DNA of 20,471 bases from Gemmatimonas phototrophica (GCA_945870175.1 CAMBRJ010000009.1:1-20471); one strand, 5' to 3'; positions 7,762-14,440 are shown, numbered from the stretch's first letter. The notes: generated by a model from the letters alone, not told the origin. Numbers and translations are program-made.

Positions 7762-8402
7762 CCGTTCCGCAGGCGCACGGTACCTCCTGTCCGAACTGCG
7801 GCGCGCCGGTACGCTTTCTGTGGGCGCAGGCCGTGCAGACCACGTGTGCGTACTGTCGCTCGGTGCTCGTGCGCCGCGACCTCGACCTGGCCAAGCTGGG
7901 CACGCAAGCCGATTTCCCCGCCACCGGCTCACCAATCCAAATCGGCACCGAAGGACAGTGGCACGATCAGCGGTTTGTCGTGGTTGGGCGCATCGCGTAT
8001 GGGTGGGCGCGCGGTCGGTGGAACGAGTGGCACTGCGTGCTCGCCGACGGCACCAGTGCGTGGTTGTCGGACGCACAGCTCGAATACGCCATGACGATCG
8101 CCGCGCCGGCCGATTTCGACGTCCCGGCGGTGATGCAAGTGCGCGTCGGTGAGTCGTACTTCTGGAACGACACGCCCTACGAGGTGGCCAGCATCACCGA
8201 GGCCCGCTATCTCGGCACCGAAGGCGAGCTCCCATTCACTACATGGGAGAAGTCGGCCTGTCTGTTCATCGACTTGCTCAACGCGCAGCACGGGCTCGCC
8301 ACGATCGACGGCTCGGAAGCCCCGCCCGTGCTGTTTCTCGGTGAGTACGTGAACTTCGACGACCTCCGCTTCCAGAATCTGCGCGAGTTCGACGGATGGT
8401 AG
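7758..8402 (+). CDS. Zinc ribbon-DUF4178 protein, soluble
   Basis: The 214-residue protein starts with a zinc ribbon (Cys11, Cys14, Cys30, Cys33 in CPNCG...CAYCRS). It continues with a DUF4178 beta-rich module, recognisable by GQWHDQRFVVVGRIAYGW followed by WNEWHCVLADGTSAWLSD. A second partial copy follows (VRVGESYFWNDTPYEVASI). There is no membrane segment. DUF4178 has no known biochemical activity; it occurs beside DUF350, SpeD and spermidine synthase-like genes in several phyla. GTG 7758 overlaps the speD stop by four bases and the end overlaps the next gene by seven. A role as cytoplasmic adaptor or small-molecule binder is inference. Confidence 0.85.
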   Translation: MTVPQAHGTSCPNCGAPVRFLWAQAVQTTCAYCRSVLVRRDLDLAKLGTQADFPATGSPIQIGTEGQWHDQRFVVVGRIAYGWARGRWNEWHCVLADGTSAWLSDAQLEYAMTIAAPADFDVPAVMQVRVGESYFWNDTPYEVASITEARYLGTEGELPFTTWEKSACLFIDLLNAQHGLATIDGSEAPPVLFLGEYVNFDDLRFQNLREFDGW

Positions 8403-9718
8403 CGCCGCTCGAGACGCCAGCCGCGCGTGTGCCCAAGGCCGCCGGATTCAACTGTCCATCGTGCGGAGCGGCCATCGCGCTGCACGCGCAAGGCTGGGCC
8501 GTGTCGGTCGTGTGCGGTGCCTGCGGCGCCCAGCTCGACGCCACCGACGACAATCTCAAGGTGCTGCAGTACGGCGAGCGCGTGACCGCCACGCCGCGCA
8601 TTCCACTCGGCACGCGCGGTACCTGGAAGGGGGCGCCATGGGAGGTGATCGGCTTTCAGGTCGTCACCATCAGTGTGGAGGGTACGGATTTCTCGTGGAC
8701 CGAGTACGTCTGCTTCAATCCGTATCGCGGCTTCCTGTATCTCTCGGAGTACGAGGGACACTGGAACGTCATCGAGAAGTTGCGCCGCCGTCCTGAGCGC
8801 GAAGGGGATGGCGCTCGCCCCTCGGTCCAACTGAACGGCACCACGTACAAGCACTTCCAAACCGCCACCGCGTACACCACCGCCGCCCTGGGCGAATTCC
8901 CGTGGGAACTGCGCCTGGGCGACCACGTCGTCGGTCACGATTTCGTGGCGCCGCCGTACATCCTGAGCGCGGAAGCGTCGGGGAATGAGGTGACCTGGTC
9001 GCTGGGCACGTATACGCCGCCGGAGGTCATTCAAAAAGCGTTCGGGTTGCCCACGCCGCTGATGCAGCCCAGTGGCGTGTTCGCGAATCAGCCCAATCCC
9101 CACGCCGATCTGCCGACGCGCGTTTTCGGACGATTCGGGATCGCGGTGGTCGCGCTGGTGGCAATGCTCGTGCTGAACGTGACCCTGGCGGGCAATCGGA
9201 CCGTGTTCGAGCGCGCCTTTACGGTCACGCGGGCCGAGGAAGCGCAGGCCGCGGTGACCGAGCCGTTCGAACTCGATGGACGAACGTCCAGTGTGGCGAT
9301 CGACCTCGAGTCCGACGTCGACAACGACTGGATCTTCTTCGTGCTGTCGCTGATCAACGAGAGCACCGGCGAAACGCGCGAGATCACCCGGCAGCTGAGC
9401 TACTATCATGGGGCAGACAGCGACGGCTCCTGGACCGAAGGCGCCAAGCGCGAGTCGATGCGGATCGCGTCGGTGCCGGCGGGTCGGTACTTCCTGCGCG
9501 TACAAACCGAAGGGGGAGAGCCCGGTAAAACGGCGGCGTCGTACACGCTGCGTGTGCGCCGGGACGCGCCGCACTATCTGTTCTACGGGCTCGCCATCGT
9601 GGCGCTCTTGCTGCCCGCAGTAATGGCGGTCTTGCCGTCGGCCAGCTTTGAGAGTCGGCGCTGGGCCGAAAGCGATCACGCCCCGACCGCGAGCGGAGAG
9701 AGTGATGACGACGAGTAG
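8396..9718 (+). CDS. Zinc ribbon-DUF4178 protein with two membrane helices and an external domain
   Basis: The 440-residue protein repeats the domain start of its neighbour: a zinc ribbon (Cys20, Cys23, Cys40, Cys43), then DUF4178 sequence (GTWKGAPWEVIGFQVV, FSWTEYVCFNPYRGFLYLSEYEGHW) to about residue 215. A membrane helix at about 247-265 is followed by roughly 125 residues predicted to lie outside the membrane. That part is beta-rich with an Asp-rich motif (DLESDVDNDW) and an aromatic SVPAGRYFLRVQT strand, resembling PPC or galactose-binding-like beta sandwiches. A second helix (about 394-414) returns to an acidic tail ending ESDDDE. It could link an outside signal or ligand to the cytoplasmic DUF4178 part. 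ATG 8396 overlaps the previous gene by seven bases, a strong sign of coupling. Confidence 0.85.
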   Translation: MVAPLETPAARVPKAAGFNCPSCGAAIALHAQGWAVSVVCGACGAQLDATDDNLKVLQYGERVTATPRIPLGTRGTWKGAPWEVIGFQVVTISVEGTDFSWTEYVCFNPYRGFLYLSEYEGHWNVIEKLRRRPEREGDGARPSVQLNGTTYKHFQTATAYTTAALGEFPWELRLGDHVVGHDFVAPPYILSAEASGNEVTWSLGTYTPPEVIQKAFGLPTPLMQPSGVFANQPNPHADLPTRVFGRFGIAVVALVAMLVLNVTLAGNRTVFERAFTVTRAEEAQAAVTEPFELDGRTSSVAIDLESDVDNDWIFFVLSLINESTGETREITRQLSYYHGADSDGSWTEGAKRESMRIASVPAGRYFLRVQTEGGEPGKTAASYTLRVRRDAPHYLFYGLAIVALLLPAVMAVLPSASFESRRWAESDHAPTASGESDDDE

Positions 9719-9730
9719 AGGAGCGTTCTG

Positions 9731-9916
9731 ATGGGTGCCCGTCTCTACACCCTCTGGGCGGTGGCGGTGATCGCGCTGCTCGGTACGGCGCAGTATCGCG
9801 GCTGGAGTCTCACGCGCGCGAACGAGTCGCGCAACAATCCCCGGTCGGTGCGCGACAATCCTGGCGCGTATCGCTCCTCGTACTACATCCCGGGGCGCAC
9901 GCTCCGCGGCAAATGA
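9731..9916 (+). CDS. 61-residue single-pass membrane protein
   Basis: The ORF has a strong ribosome binding site, GAGGAG at 9718-9723, seven bases before ATG 9731. It sits between two genes of the run with gaps of 12 and 10 bases. Residues 5-21 form one hydrophobic helix (LYTLWAVAVIALLGTAQ). The remaining 40 residues are polar and basic, with NNPRSVRDNPGAYRSSY. That Asn/Pro/Tyr/Arg-rich segment looks like a conserved binding peptide. I do not recognise a named family. By the positive-inside rule the topology is uncertain: both ends carry basic residues and the C-terminal part carries more. Its fixed position before the DUF350 gene suggests a partner of that protein. Confidence 0.75.
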   Translation: MGARLYTLWAVAVIALLGTAQYRGWSLTRANESRNNPRSVRDNPGAYRSSYYIPGRTLRGK

Positions 9917-9926
9917 GGTTCTCGTG

Positions 9927-10136
9927 ATGGATCAGTTCCTTCAGAACGTGCTCAATTCCGGTGCCTTCGCGCTCATCGGCGTCGTGATGTTCGTCCTGGC
10001 GTTCGTCATCATCGACCTGCTCACGCCCGGCAAGCTCTGGGATGAGATCGGCGTGAAGAAGAACACGGCGGCGGCCATTCTCATGGGCTCCGTCGCGATC
10101 GCCCTCGGCATCATCGTCGCGGCCGCTATTCACTAA
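9927..10136 (+). CDS. DUF350 (YjfL-like) small membrane protein, single-repeat form
   Basis: The 69-residue protein has two membrane helices (about 12-31 and 47-67). The intervening loop carries the family signature IIDLLTPGKLWDEI and a short basic segment, VKKN. E. coli YjfL is about twice as long and has a duplicated unit; this is the half-size form, which would have to dimerise or oligomerise to build the same structure. Asp30 lies at the membrane edge. The family's function is unknown, but it recurs next to polyamine-related enzymes and PspA-type proteins. ATG 9927 is preferred over GTG 9924 because GAGG (9915-9918) is 8 bases upstream. The stop at 10134 is directly followed by the next start with no gap. 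Confidence 0.88.
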   Translation: MDQFLQNVLNSGAFALIGVVMFVLAFVIIDLLTPGKLWDEIGVKKNTAAAILMGSVAIALGIIVAAAIH

Positions 10137-11633
10137 GTGCCCCTCGCGCTGTTCATCTCGGTTTGTCTCATCGCCGCCTGTGGGCTCATCTATGAGCTCG
10201 TCGCCGGCGCCCTCGCGTCGTACCTGCTCGGCGACAGTGTCACGCAATTCTCGACCATCATCGGCACGTATCTCTTCGCTATGGGGATCGGCAGCTACCT
10301 CTCGCGCTTCGTCGTGCGCGGGGTCGTCACGCGATTCGTGCTGGTGGAGATGCTCGTGGGCGTGGTCGGTGGGCTGTCGTCGCTGATCCTGTTCCTCGCC
10401 TTCGCGTACACCGAAGCGTTCCGTCCCACGCTGTACGGCATCGTGCTGCTGATCGGCGTTCTCGTGGGGCTCGAGATTCCCCTGCTGATGCGCATTCTGC
10501 AGGATCGCTTCAGCTTCAAGGATGTCGTCGCCAACGTGCTCACGTTCGATTACATCGGTGCGCTGTTCGCCTCGCTGCTCTTTCCGCTGCTGCTGGTGCC
10601 GCGCCTCGGCCTCGTGCGTTCGGCCCTGCTGTTCGGTGTGATCAACGTGATGGTCGGGCTTTGGAGCACGTGGCTGTTCCGCGATGTGTTGCCGCGCAAG
10701 AATGCGCTCCGCGTTGGTGGCGTGCTCGCGCTCCTCGTGCTCGGTGCCGGCCTCTGGAAGGGGCAGCGCATCACGACGCTGGCCGAGGAGGGCATGTATG
10801 CCGACCCGATCATCCTCGCGAAGGACACGCGCTACCAGCGCATCGTGCTCACCAGCTGGAAGGATGACCTGCGCCTGTACCTGAACGGGCACCTGCAGTT
10901 CGCCTCGCGCGACGAGTACCGCTATCACGAAGCGCTCGTGCACCCCGGACTCTCCGCCGCCACGGCGCGCGGGCGCGTCTTGGTGCTTGGCGGTGGGGAC
11001 GGACTCGCCGTGCGGGAGATTCTCAAGTATCCCGACGTGCAGCAGATCACGCTGGTCGATCTCGACGAAGGGATGACGGCGCTGTTTCAGCAGCATCCGC
11101 GGCTCACCGGGCTCAACGCCAAGTCGCTCACCGACGCGCGCGTGAAGGTCGTGAACGCCGACGCCTTCAGTTGGCTGGACAGTTCCGCCGTGCAATTCGA
11201 CTTCGTGGTGATCGACTTCCCCGACCCGTCCAACTACCACGTGGGCAAGCTGTACACGAGTGCGTTCTACCGGCTGGTGAAGCAGCACATCGCGCCGGGC
11301 GGCTTTCTGGTGGTGCAAAGCACGTCGCCGATGTTTGCGCGTCAGTCGTTCTGGAGCATCGTGACCACGCTCGAAGGCGCCGGGCTCCGCACGTGGCCGT
11401 ACCACGTGTACGTGCCGAGCTTCGGCGAATGGGGCTTCGTGATCGCGGGGCTCAGCAGCTACGCGCCACCGGCCACGCTGCCCGATGGGTTGCGTTATCT
11501 CACCGCCTCCACCGTCCCTGCATTGTTCGACTTTCCCGCGGACATGCAGCGGGTGCCCGCGCTGGCCAACCGGCTGAATGACCAGGTGCTCGTTCGCTAC
11601 TACGAGCACGAGTTCGACGCGATCAACCGGTGA
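10137..11633 (+). CDS. Membrane-embedded spermidine synthase-like aminopropyltransferase
   Basis: The 498-residue protein has an N-terminal region of about seven membrane helices (residues 4-205) and a cytoplasmic-type aminopropyltransferase domain (about 215-470). The domain has YQRI (233-236), the LNGHLQFASRDEYRYHEAL substrate region, the AdoMet-site GGGDG (285-289), the acidic VDLD strand end, NADAF (340-344) and DFPDP (360-364). Aligned to human spermidine synthase, the catalytic Tyr79 and Asp173 correspond to Tyr263 and Asp363, both conserved, so activity is likely. The gatekeeper loop after DFPDP (SNYHVGKLYT) differs from the usual MGPAESLF, so the acceptor may not be putrescine. Donor supply would come from the speD gene in the same run. 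GTG 10137 directly abuts the DUF350 stop. Confidence 0.92.
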   Translation: MPLALFISVCLIAACGLIYELVAGALASYLLGDSVTQFSTIIGTYLFAMGIGSYLSRFVVRGVVTRFVLVEMLVGVVGGLSSLILFLAFAYTEAFRPTLYGIVLLIGVLVGLEIPLLMRILQDRFSFKDVVANVLTFDYIGALFASLLFPLLLVPRLGLVRSALLFGVINVMVGLWSTWLFRDVLPRKNALRVGGVLALLVLGAGLWKGQRITTLAEEGMYADPIILAKDTRYQRIVLTSWKDDLRLYLNGHLQFASRDEYRYHEALVHPGLSAATARGRVLVLGGGDGLAVREILKYPDVQQITLVDLDEGMTALFQQHPRLTGLNAKSLTDARVKVVNADAFSWLDSSAVQFDFVVIDFPDPSNYHVGKLYTSAFYRLVKQHIAPGGFLVVQSTSPMFARQSFWSIVTTLEGAGLRTWPYHVYVPSFGEWGFVIAGLSSYAPPATLPDGLRYLTASTVPALFDFPADMQRVPALANRLNDQVLVRYYEHEFDAINR

Positions 11634-11643
11634 TCGTGTTCCG

Positions 11644-13263
11644 ATGACTACATCGCGACGCGATTTCGTCCGCGCGCTCGGCGTCATCGCGGCCGCGCCG
11701 GCATTGGTGGGCCTGACAGCCAAGGGCCGCGTGATCGGCGGGGGCTTCGTACCCGATGGCAGTGCCGATGGACACCTGCTGCGCGACGGCACCGCGCGGA
11801 ACCGACTGCCCACGAGTGCGACGCGCCGAGCCGAACGCCGCGTGAAGGTCGCTATCGTCGGCGGCGGCATGGGCGGCCTCTCGGCGGCGTGGAAGCTCGA
11901 TGCGTTGGGAATGCACGACTGGACGCTGCTGGAAATGGATGCACGCACCGGCGGCAACGCGCGCTCGGCCGACTATCGCGGGCAGCGCGCGCCGTGGGGC
12001 GCGCATTACGTGCCGGTGCCGTCCGTCGACGCGGTGCACGTGCGCCAGCTCTTCCGCGAACTCGGCGTGCTCGGCGCTGACGGCGTGTGGGATGAGCGCG
12101 TGCTCTGTCACACGCCGCAGGAGCGTATCTGGCAACACGGCCGATGGCACGAGGGGCTCGAGCCCACCGATGCGATATCGCGTGCGCACCGCGAGCAGTT
12201 TCGCCGGTTCGAGGAGCGCATCGCGGAGTGGCGCCACACGGGCATGTTCAGCGTACCCAGCGCGGAGGGCCACGCCCGCCGACTCGCCGCGCATCGCGCC
12301 GGTGGCGCCGCCGCGAAGCAGGCGGCCGCCGTAGGCGCGCTCGACACGCACACCGCGCTGGAGTGGATGACGCGCGAAGGCTTCGATGCCCCGGCGCTGC
12401 GCTGGTGGGTGGAGTACGGCACGCGCGACGACTACGGCGCGTCGCTGGGTCAGGCCAGTGCCTGGGCGGCCGTGCACTACTTCGCCGGGCGCGACGCCGA
12501 CGAGCAGGGGCCGCTCACCTGGCCCGAAGGCAACGACTTCATTGCCCAGCAACTCACCACGCGGTTGTCGGCGCGCCCGCACGCCGACGGGCGCGCCCGC
12601 ATCGTGACCGGCGCTCCGGCGTGGCAGATCGCGCGCCGCGGAACGCGATGGATCGTGGACACGCCGGCGGAACGCATCACCGCCGACGTGGTGATCTGGT
12701 GTGCGCCGCTGTTCGTGCTGCCACGGGTTTGCGAGGGCGTGACGCTTCCGGTCACGCACGAGTACGCACCGTGGGTGGTCGCCAATCTCGTGATCGATCG
12801 GCCGCCGGCGTCGGCGGGCGCCGAGCTGGCGTGGGACAACGTGATCTACGGCAGCCGTTCACTGGGCTATGTGAACGCGGCCCACCAGGGATTGGGCACG
12901 CCGCCCGATCGCACGGTGTGGACCTGGTATCACGCCGTGGTCGATCGCCCCGTGCGCGAGGCACGGCAGTACCTGCAGCAGCGCGCCTGGAGCGGGTGGC
13001 GTGATGAGATCCTCGCCGATCTCTCGCGCGCGCATCGCGACATCGCCGACTGCGTGGCGCGCATCGACATCATGCGCTGGGGGCACGCCATGGCGCGCCC
13101 CACGCCTGGGGTGCTCGGTCGCGTGGCGGCGCTCAACGCCTGGCAACCCGCCCCGCGGATGTACGTGGCGCATGCCGACCTGAGTGGGCTGAGCCTCTTC
13201 GAGGAGGCGCAGTGGCACGGCGTCCACGCGGCCGCGCAAGCCGCGGCCGTCGTCGCCGGGTAA
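11644..13263 (+). CDS. Tat-exported FAD-dependent amine oxidase-like protein
   Basis: The 539-residue product begins with a twin-arginine signal (SRRDFVRALG, Arg5-Arg6, then a hydrophobic stretch to about residue 24), so it probably folds with its cofactor and is exported. After a polar linker comes the dinucleotide fold VAIVGGGMGGLSAAW (GGGMGG at 73-78), with Glu97 expected to bind the adenine ribose, then RTGGNARS typical of amine oxidase/protoporphyrinogen oxidase-like flavoproteins. A helical substrate domain (about 130-330) is rich in His, Arg and Trp. The substrate is not readable; the operon suggests a polyamine or an aminopropylated amine, which is inference. ATG 11644 is preferred over an upstream frame start at 11578 inside the previous gene because it yields the Tat signal. 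The gap to the previous stop is 10 bases. Confidence 0.88.
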   Translation: MTTSRRDFVRALGVIAAAPALVGLTAKGRVIGGGFVPDGSADGHLLRDGTARNRLPTSATRRAERRVKVAIVGGGMGGLSAAWKLDALGMHDWTLLEMDARTGGNARSADYRGQRAPWGAHYVPVPSVDAVHVRQLFRELGVLGADGVWDERVLCHTPQERIWQHGRWHEGLEPTDAISRAHREQFRRFEERIAEWRHTGMFSVPSAEGHARRLAAHRAGGAAAKQAAAVGALDTHTALEWMTREGFDAPALRWWVEYGTRDDYGASLGQASAWAAVHYFAGRDADEQGPLTWPEGNDFIAQQLTTRLSARPHADGRARIVTGAPAWQIARRGTRWIVDTPAERITADVVIWCAPLFVLPRVCEGVTLPVTHEYAPWVVANLVIDRPPASAGAELAWDNVIYGSRSLGYVNAAHQGLGTPPDRTVWTWYHAVVDRPVREARQYLQQRAWSGWRDEILADLSRAHRDIADCVARIDIMRWGHAMARPTPGVLGRVAALNAWQPAPRMYVAHADLSGLSLFEEAQWHGVHAAAQAAAVVAG

Positions 13264-13373
13264 ACGCGATCGGTACCCAGCGCCCTTGGCCGTAAGCGCT
13301 TGCTGTAGTAACGGGGCGGTTGGAATCCCTCCACGTCTGCCCCGCGCGCCCAAGAGTGCCGTGTGCCCCCCCA

Positions 13374-13492
13374 GCCCCCCCGCCGCCCGACTCCCCCGCC
13401 GCGGCTCTCTGCAAGCGCGTGCCGGCGCGCCAGCGCCCGGCGCTCCGCGCAGCAGAAAAGCCGCGAAGGGGGATGTCGGGCGGCGGGGGGGC
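13374..13492. repeat. Long imperfect inverted repeat (hairpin element)
   Basis: The left arm (13374-13412) pairs with the right arm (13452-13492). C7 at 13375-13381 faces G7 at 13485-13491. GCCGCCCGAC (13382-13391) faces GTCGGGCGGC (13475-13484). TCCCCC faces GGGGGA, and CGCGGCT (13400-13406) faces AGCCGCG (13459-13465). I count about 36 paired positions with a few mismatches and bulges. The 39-base centre holds further symmetry: AGCGCC-C-GGCGCT (13432-13444) and GGCGCGCC (13424-13431). It could act as a strong transcription stop after the oxidase gene or be a dispersed palindromic repeat. Confidence 0.8.
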
Positions 13493-13509
13493 GGCTCCGC
13501 CAGCACACA

Positions 13510-13536
13510 AAAGCCCAAAGCCCAAAGCCCAAAGCC
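13510..13536. repeat. 7-bp tandem repeat AAAGCCC, 3.9 copies
   Basis: AAAGCCC is repeated perfectly at 13510, 13517 and 13524, with a fourth partial copy to 13536. It lies 44 bases before the GroES-like start and overlaps where the -35 and spacer would fall if TAGATT at 13543 is a -10 element. Confidence 0.92.
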
Positions 13537-13580
13537 GCAGACTAGATTCCAACAAGAACCCCAGCGCGTGTCAGGAGTAC

Positions 13581-13970
13581 ATGAATCGGAAGCACAAACG
13601 TCTGATCGTCGTCGGTGACCGCATCCTCGTCAAAACCGAGGATGGCGACCAGCGCTCGAAAGTCGGCCTCTATCTGCCCCCCACGGCCATTGATAATCAG
13701 GCGGTGCAGGGTGGCGAGATCGTCTCCACCGGCCCCGGCCTCGCGCTTCCGGAGCTCACCGACCAAGGCGAAGAGCCCTGGCGGATTTCCGGGGGCTCCG
13801 GCCGGGAAGCGCGCTTCGTGCCCATGCAGGCGCAGGTCGGCGACTTCGCGCTCTTCTTCAGAAAGGCCGCCGTCGAAATTACGTTCGAAAACGAACAGTA
13901 TCTCGTGGTGCCGCAGGCGGCGATTCTCGCCCTCGTGCGGGAGCCGCGAGAAGACATTCCGGAATACTAG
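13581..13970 (+). CDS. GroES/Cpn10-family protein, divergent, with internal insertion
   Basis: The 129-residue product is longer than the usual 95-100 of GroES. It keeps the Cpn10 beta-barrel pattern: VVGDRILVKTE (10-20), GEIVSTGPG (45-53), VGDFALFFRKAAVEI (86-100) and QYLVVPQAAILALV (106-119). Between GPG and VGD there are about 30 extra residues including DQGEEPWRISGGSGREARF. The GroEL-binding hydrophobic tripeptide of the mobile loop, usually IVL in GGIVLP, is here LYL in VGLYLPP. No groEL gene is adjacent. Its interaction with GroEL is therefore uncertain; it may serve a special GroEL paralogue or do something else. AGGAG precedes ATG 13581 by three bases. An in-frame upstream extension is low complexity and rejected. 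Confidence 0.85.
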   Translation: MNRKHKRLIVVGDRILVKTEDGDQRSKVGLYLPPTAIDNQAVQGGEIVSTGPGLALPELTDQGEEPWRISGGSGREARFVPMQAQVGDFALFFRKAAVEITFENEQYLVVPQAAILALVREPREDIPEY

Positions 13971-13981
13971 GAGACCGAGCC

Positions 13982-14404
13982 ATGATGTATCCCGAGTACA
14001 TGCTGCAGCCCATGCGCGAAGAACTCACGCGCCTCGGCGTGCAGGAACTGCGCACCGCCGACGCCGTCGACGCGCTGCTGCAGGAGCACAAGGGCACCGC
14101 GCTGGTCGTGGTGAATTCGGTGTGTGGCTGCGCCGCCCGCAACGCTCGTCCGGCGATCGCCATGGCGCTCGCTAACGCGACCACGCCCGAAGTGTCCACG
14201 ACCGTGTTCGCTGGCCAGGATCGTGAAGCCACCGACCGCGCGCGGTCGTACTTCACCGGCTATTCCCCGAGCTCTCCGTCGATCGCGCTGTTCAAGGACG
14301 GCGATGTCGTGTTCATGCTCGAGCGCTACCAGATCGAAGGTCGCAGCGCGCAGGAAATCGCCCAGGATCTCGCCGGCGCGTTCGATCAGTTCTGCGCGGC
14401 GTAA
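13982..14404 (+). CDS. Bacilliredoxin, BrxA/BrxB (YphP/YqiW, DUF1094) family
   Basis: The 140-residue protein matches the BrxA/B family in length and motifs: MYPEYMLQPMREELTRLG at the start, VVNSVCGCAARNARP with Cys48-Gly49-Cys50, and SIALFKDG followed by the R(Y/H)QIEGR strand. Bacilliredoxins remove bacillithiol from mixed disulfides on proteins, with the first Cys as nucleophile and the C-G-C pair as the redox site. It acts in the cytoplasm. Its presence suggests that the organism makes bacillithiol or a similar thiol; the biosynthetic genes are not in the window. AGGAGA at 13969-13974 overlaps the stop codon of the GroES-like gene and lies seven bases before ATG 13982, so the two genes are likely co-transcribed in one protein-stress unit. 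Confidence 0.92.
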   Translation: MMYPEYMLQPMREELTRLGVQELRTADAVDALLQEHKGTALVVVNSVCGCAARNARPAIAMALANATTPEVSTTVFAGQDREATDRARSYFTGYSPSSPSIALFKDGDVVFMLERYQIEGRSAQEIAQDLAGAFDQFCAA

Positions 14405-14440
14405 TCGGCGTCGTCGTCTGATGACGCCTCTCGTCTGCCG

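Larger units (their letters stand above)
13264..13580. other. Structured, repeat-bearing intergenic region
   Basis: No gene is supported in this 317-base gap. It contains runs of C and G, a long imperfect inverted repeat (13374-13492) and a 7-bp tandem repeat (13510-13536). TAGATT at 13543-13548 is a weak -10 candidate for the GroES-like gene. AGGAG at 13573-13577 is its ribosome binding site. An ORF open through the region from 13320 in frame with the GroES-like gene encodes only low-complexity Pro/Arg/Ala sequence and is not considered coding. Confidence 0.7.

Noticed and set aside
9810..11957. Minus-strand open frame of 715 codons across the DUF350, synthase and oxidase genes
   Set aside because: Its translation is a His/Glu/Gln/Arg-rich artefact; it covers three genes with strong family motifs on the plus strand.
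13510..13536. Short direct repeats as a CRISPR array
   Set aside because: The units are 7 bp in direct tandem without spacers, and no cas genes are present.
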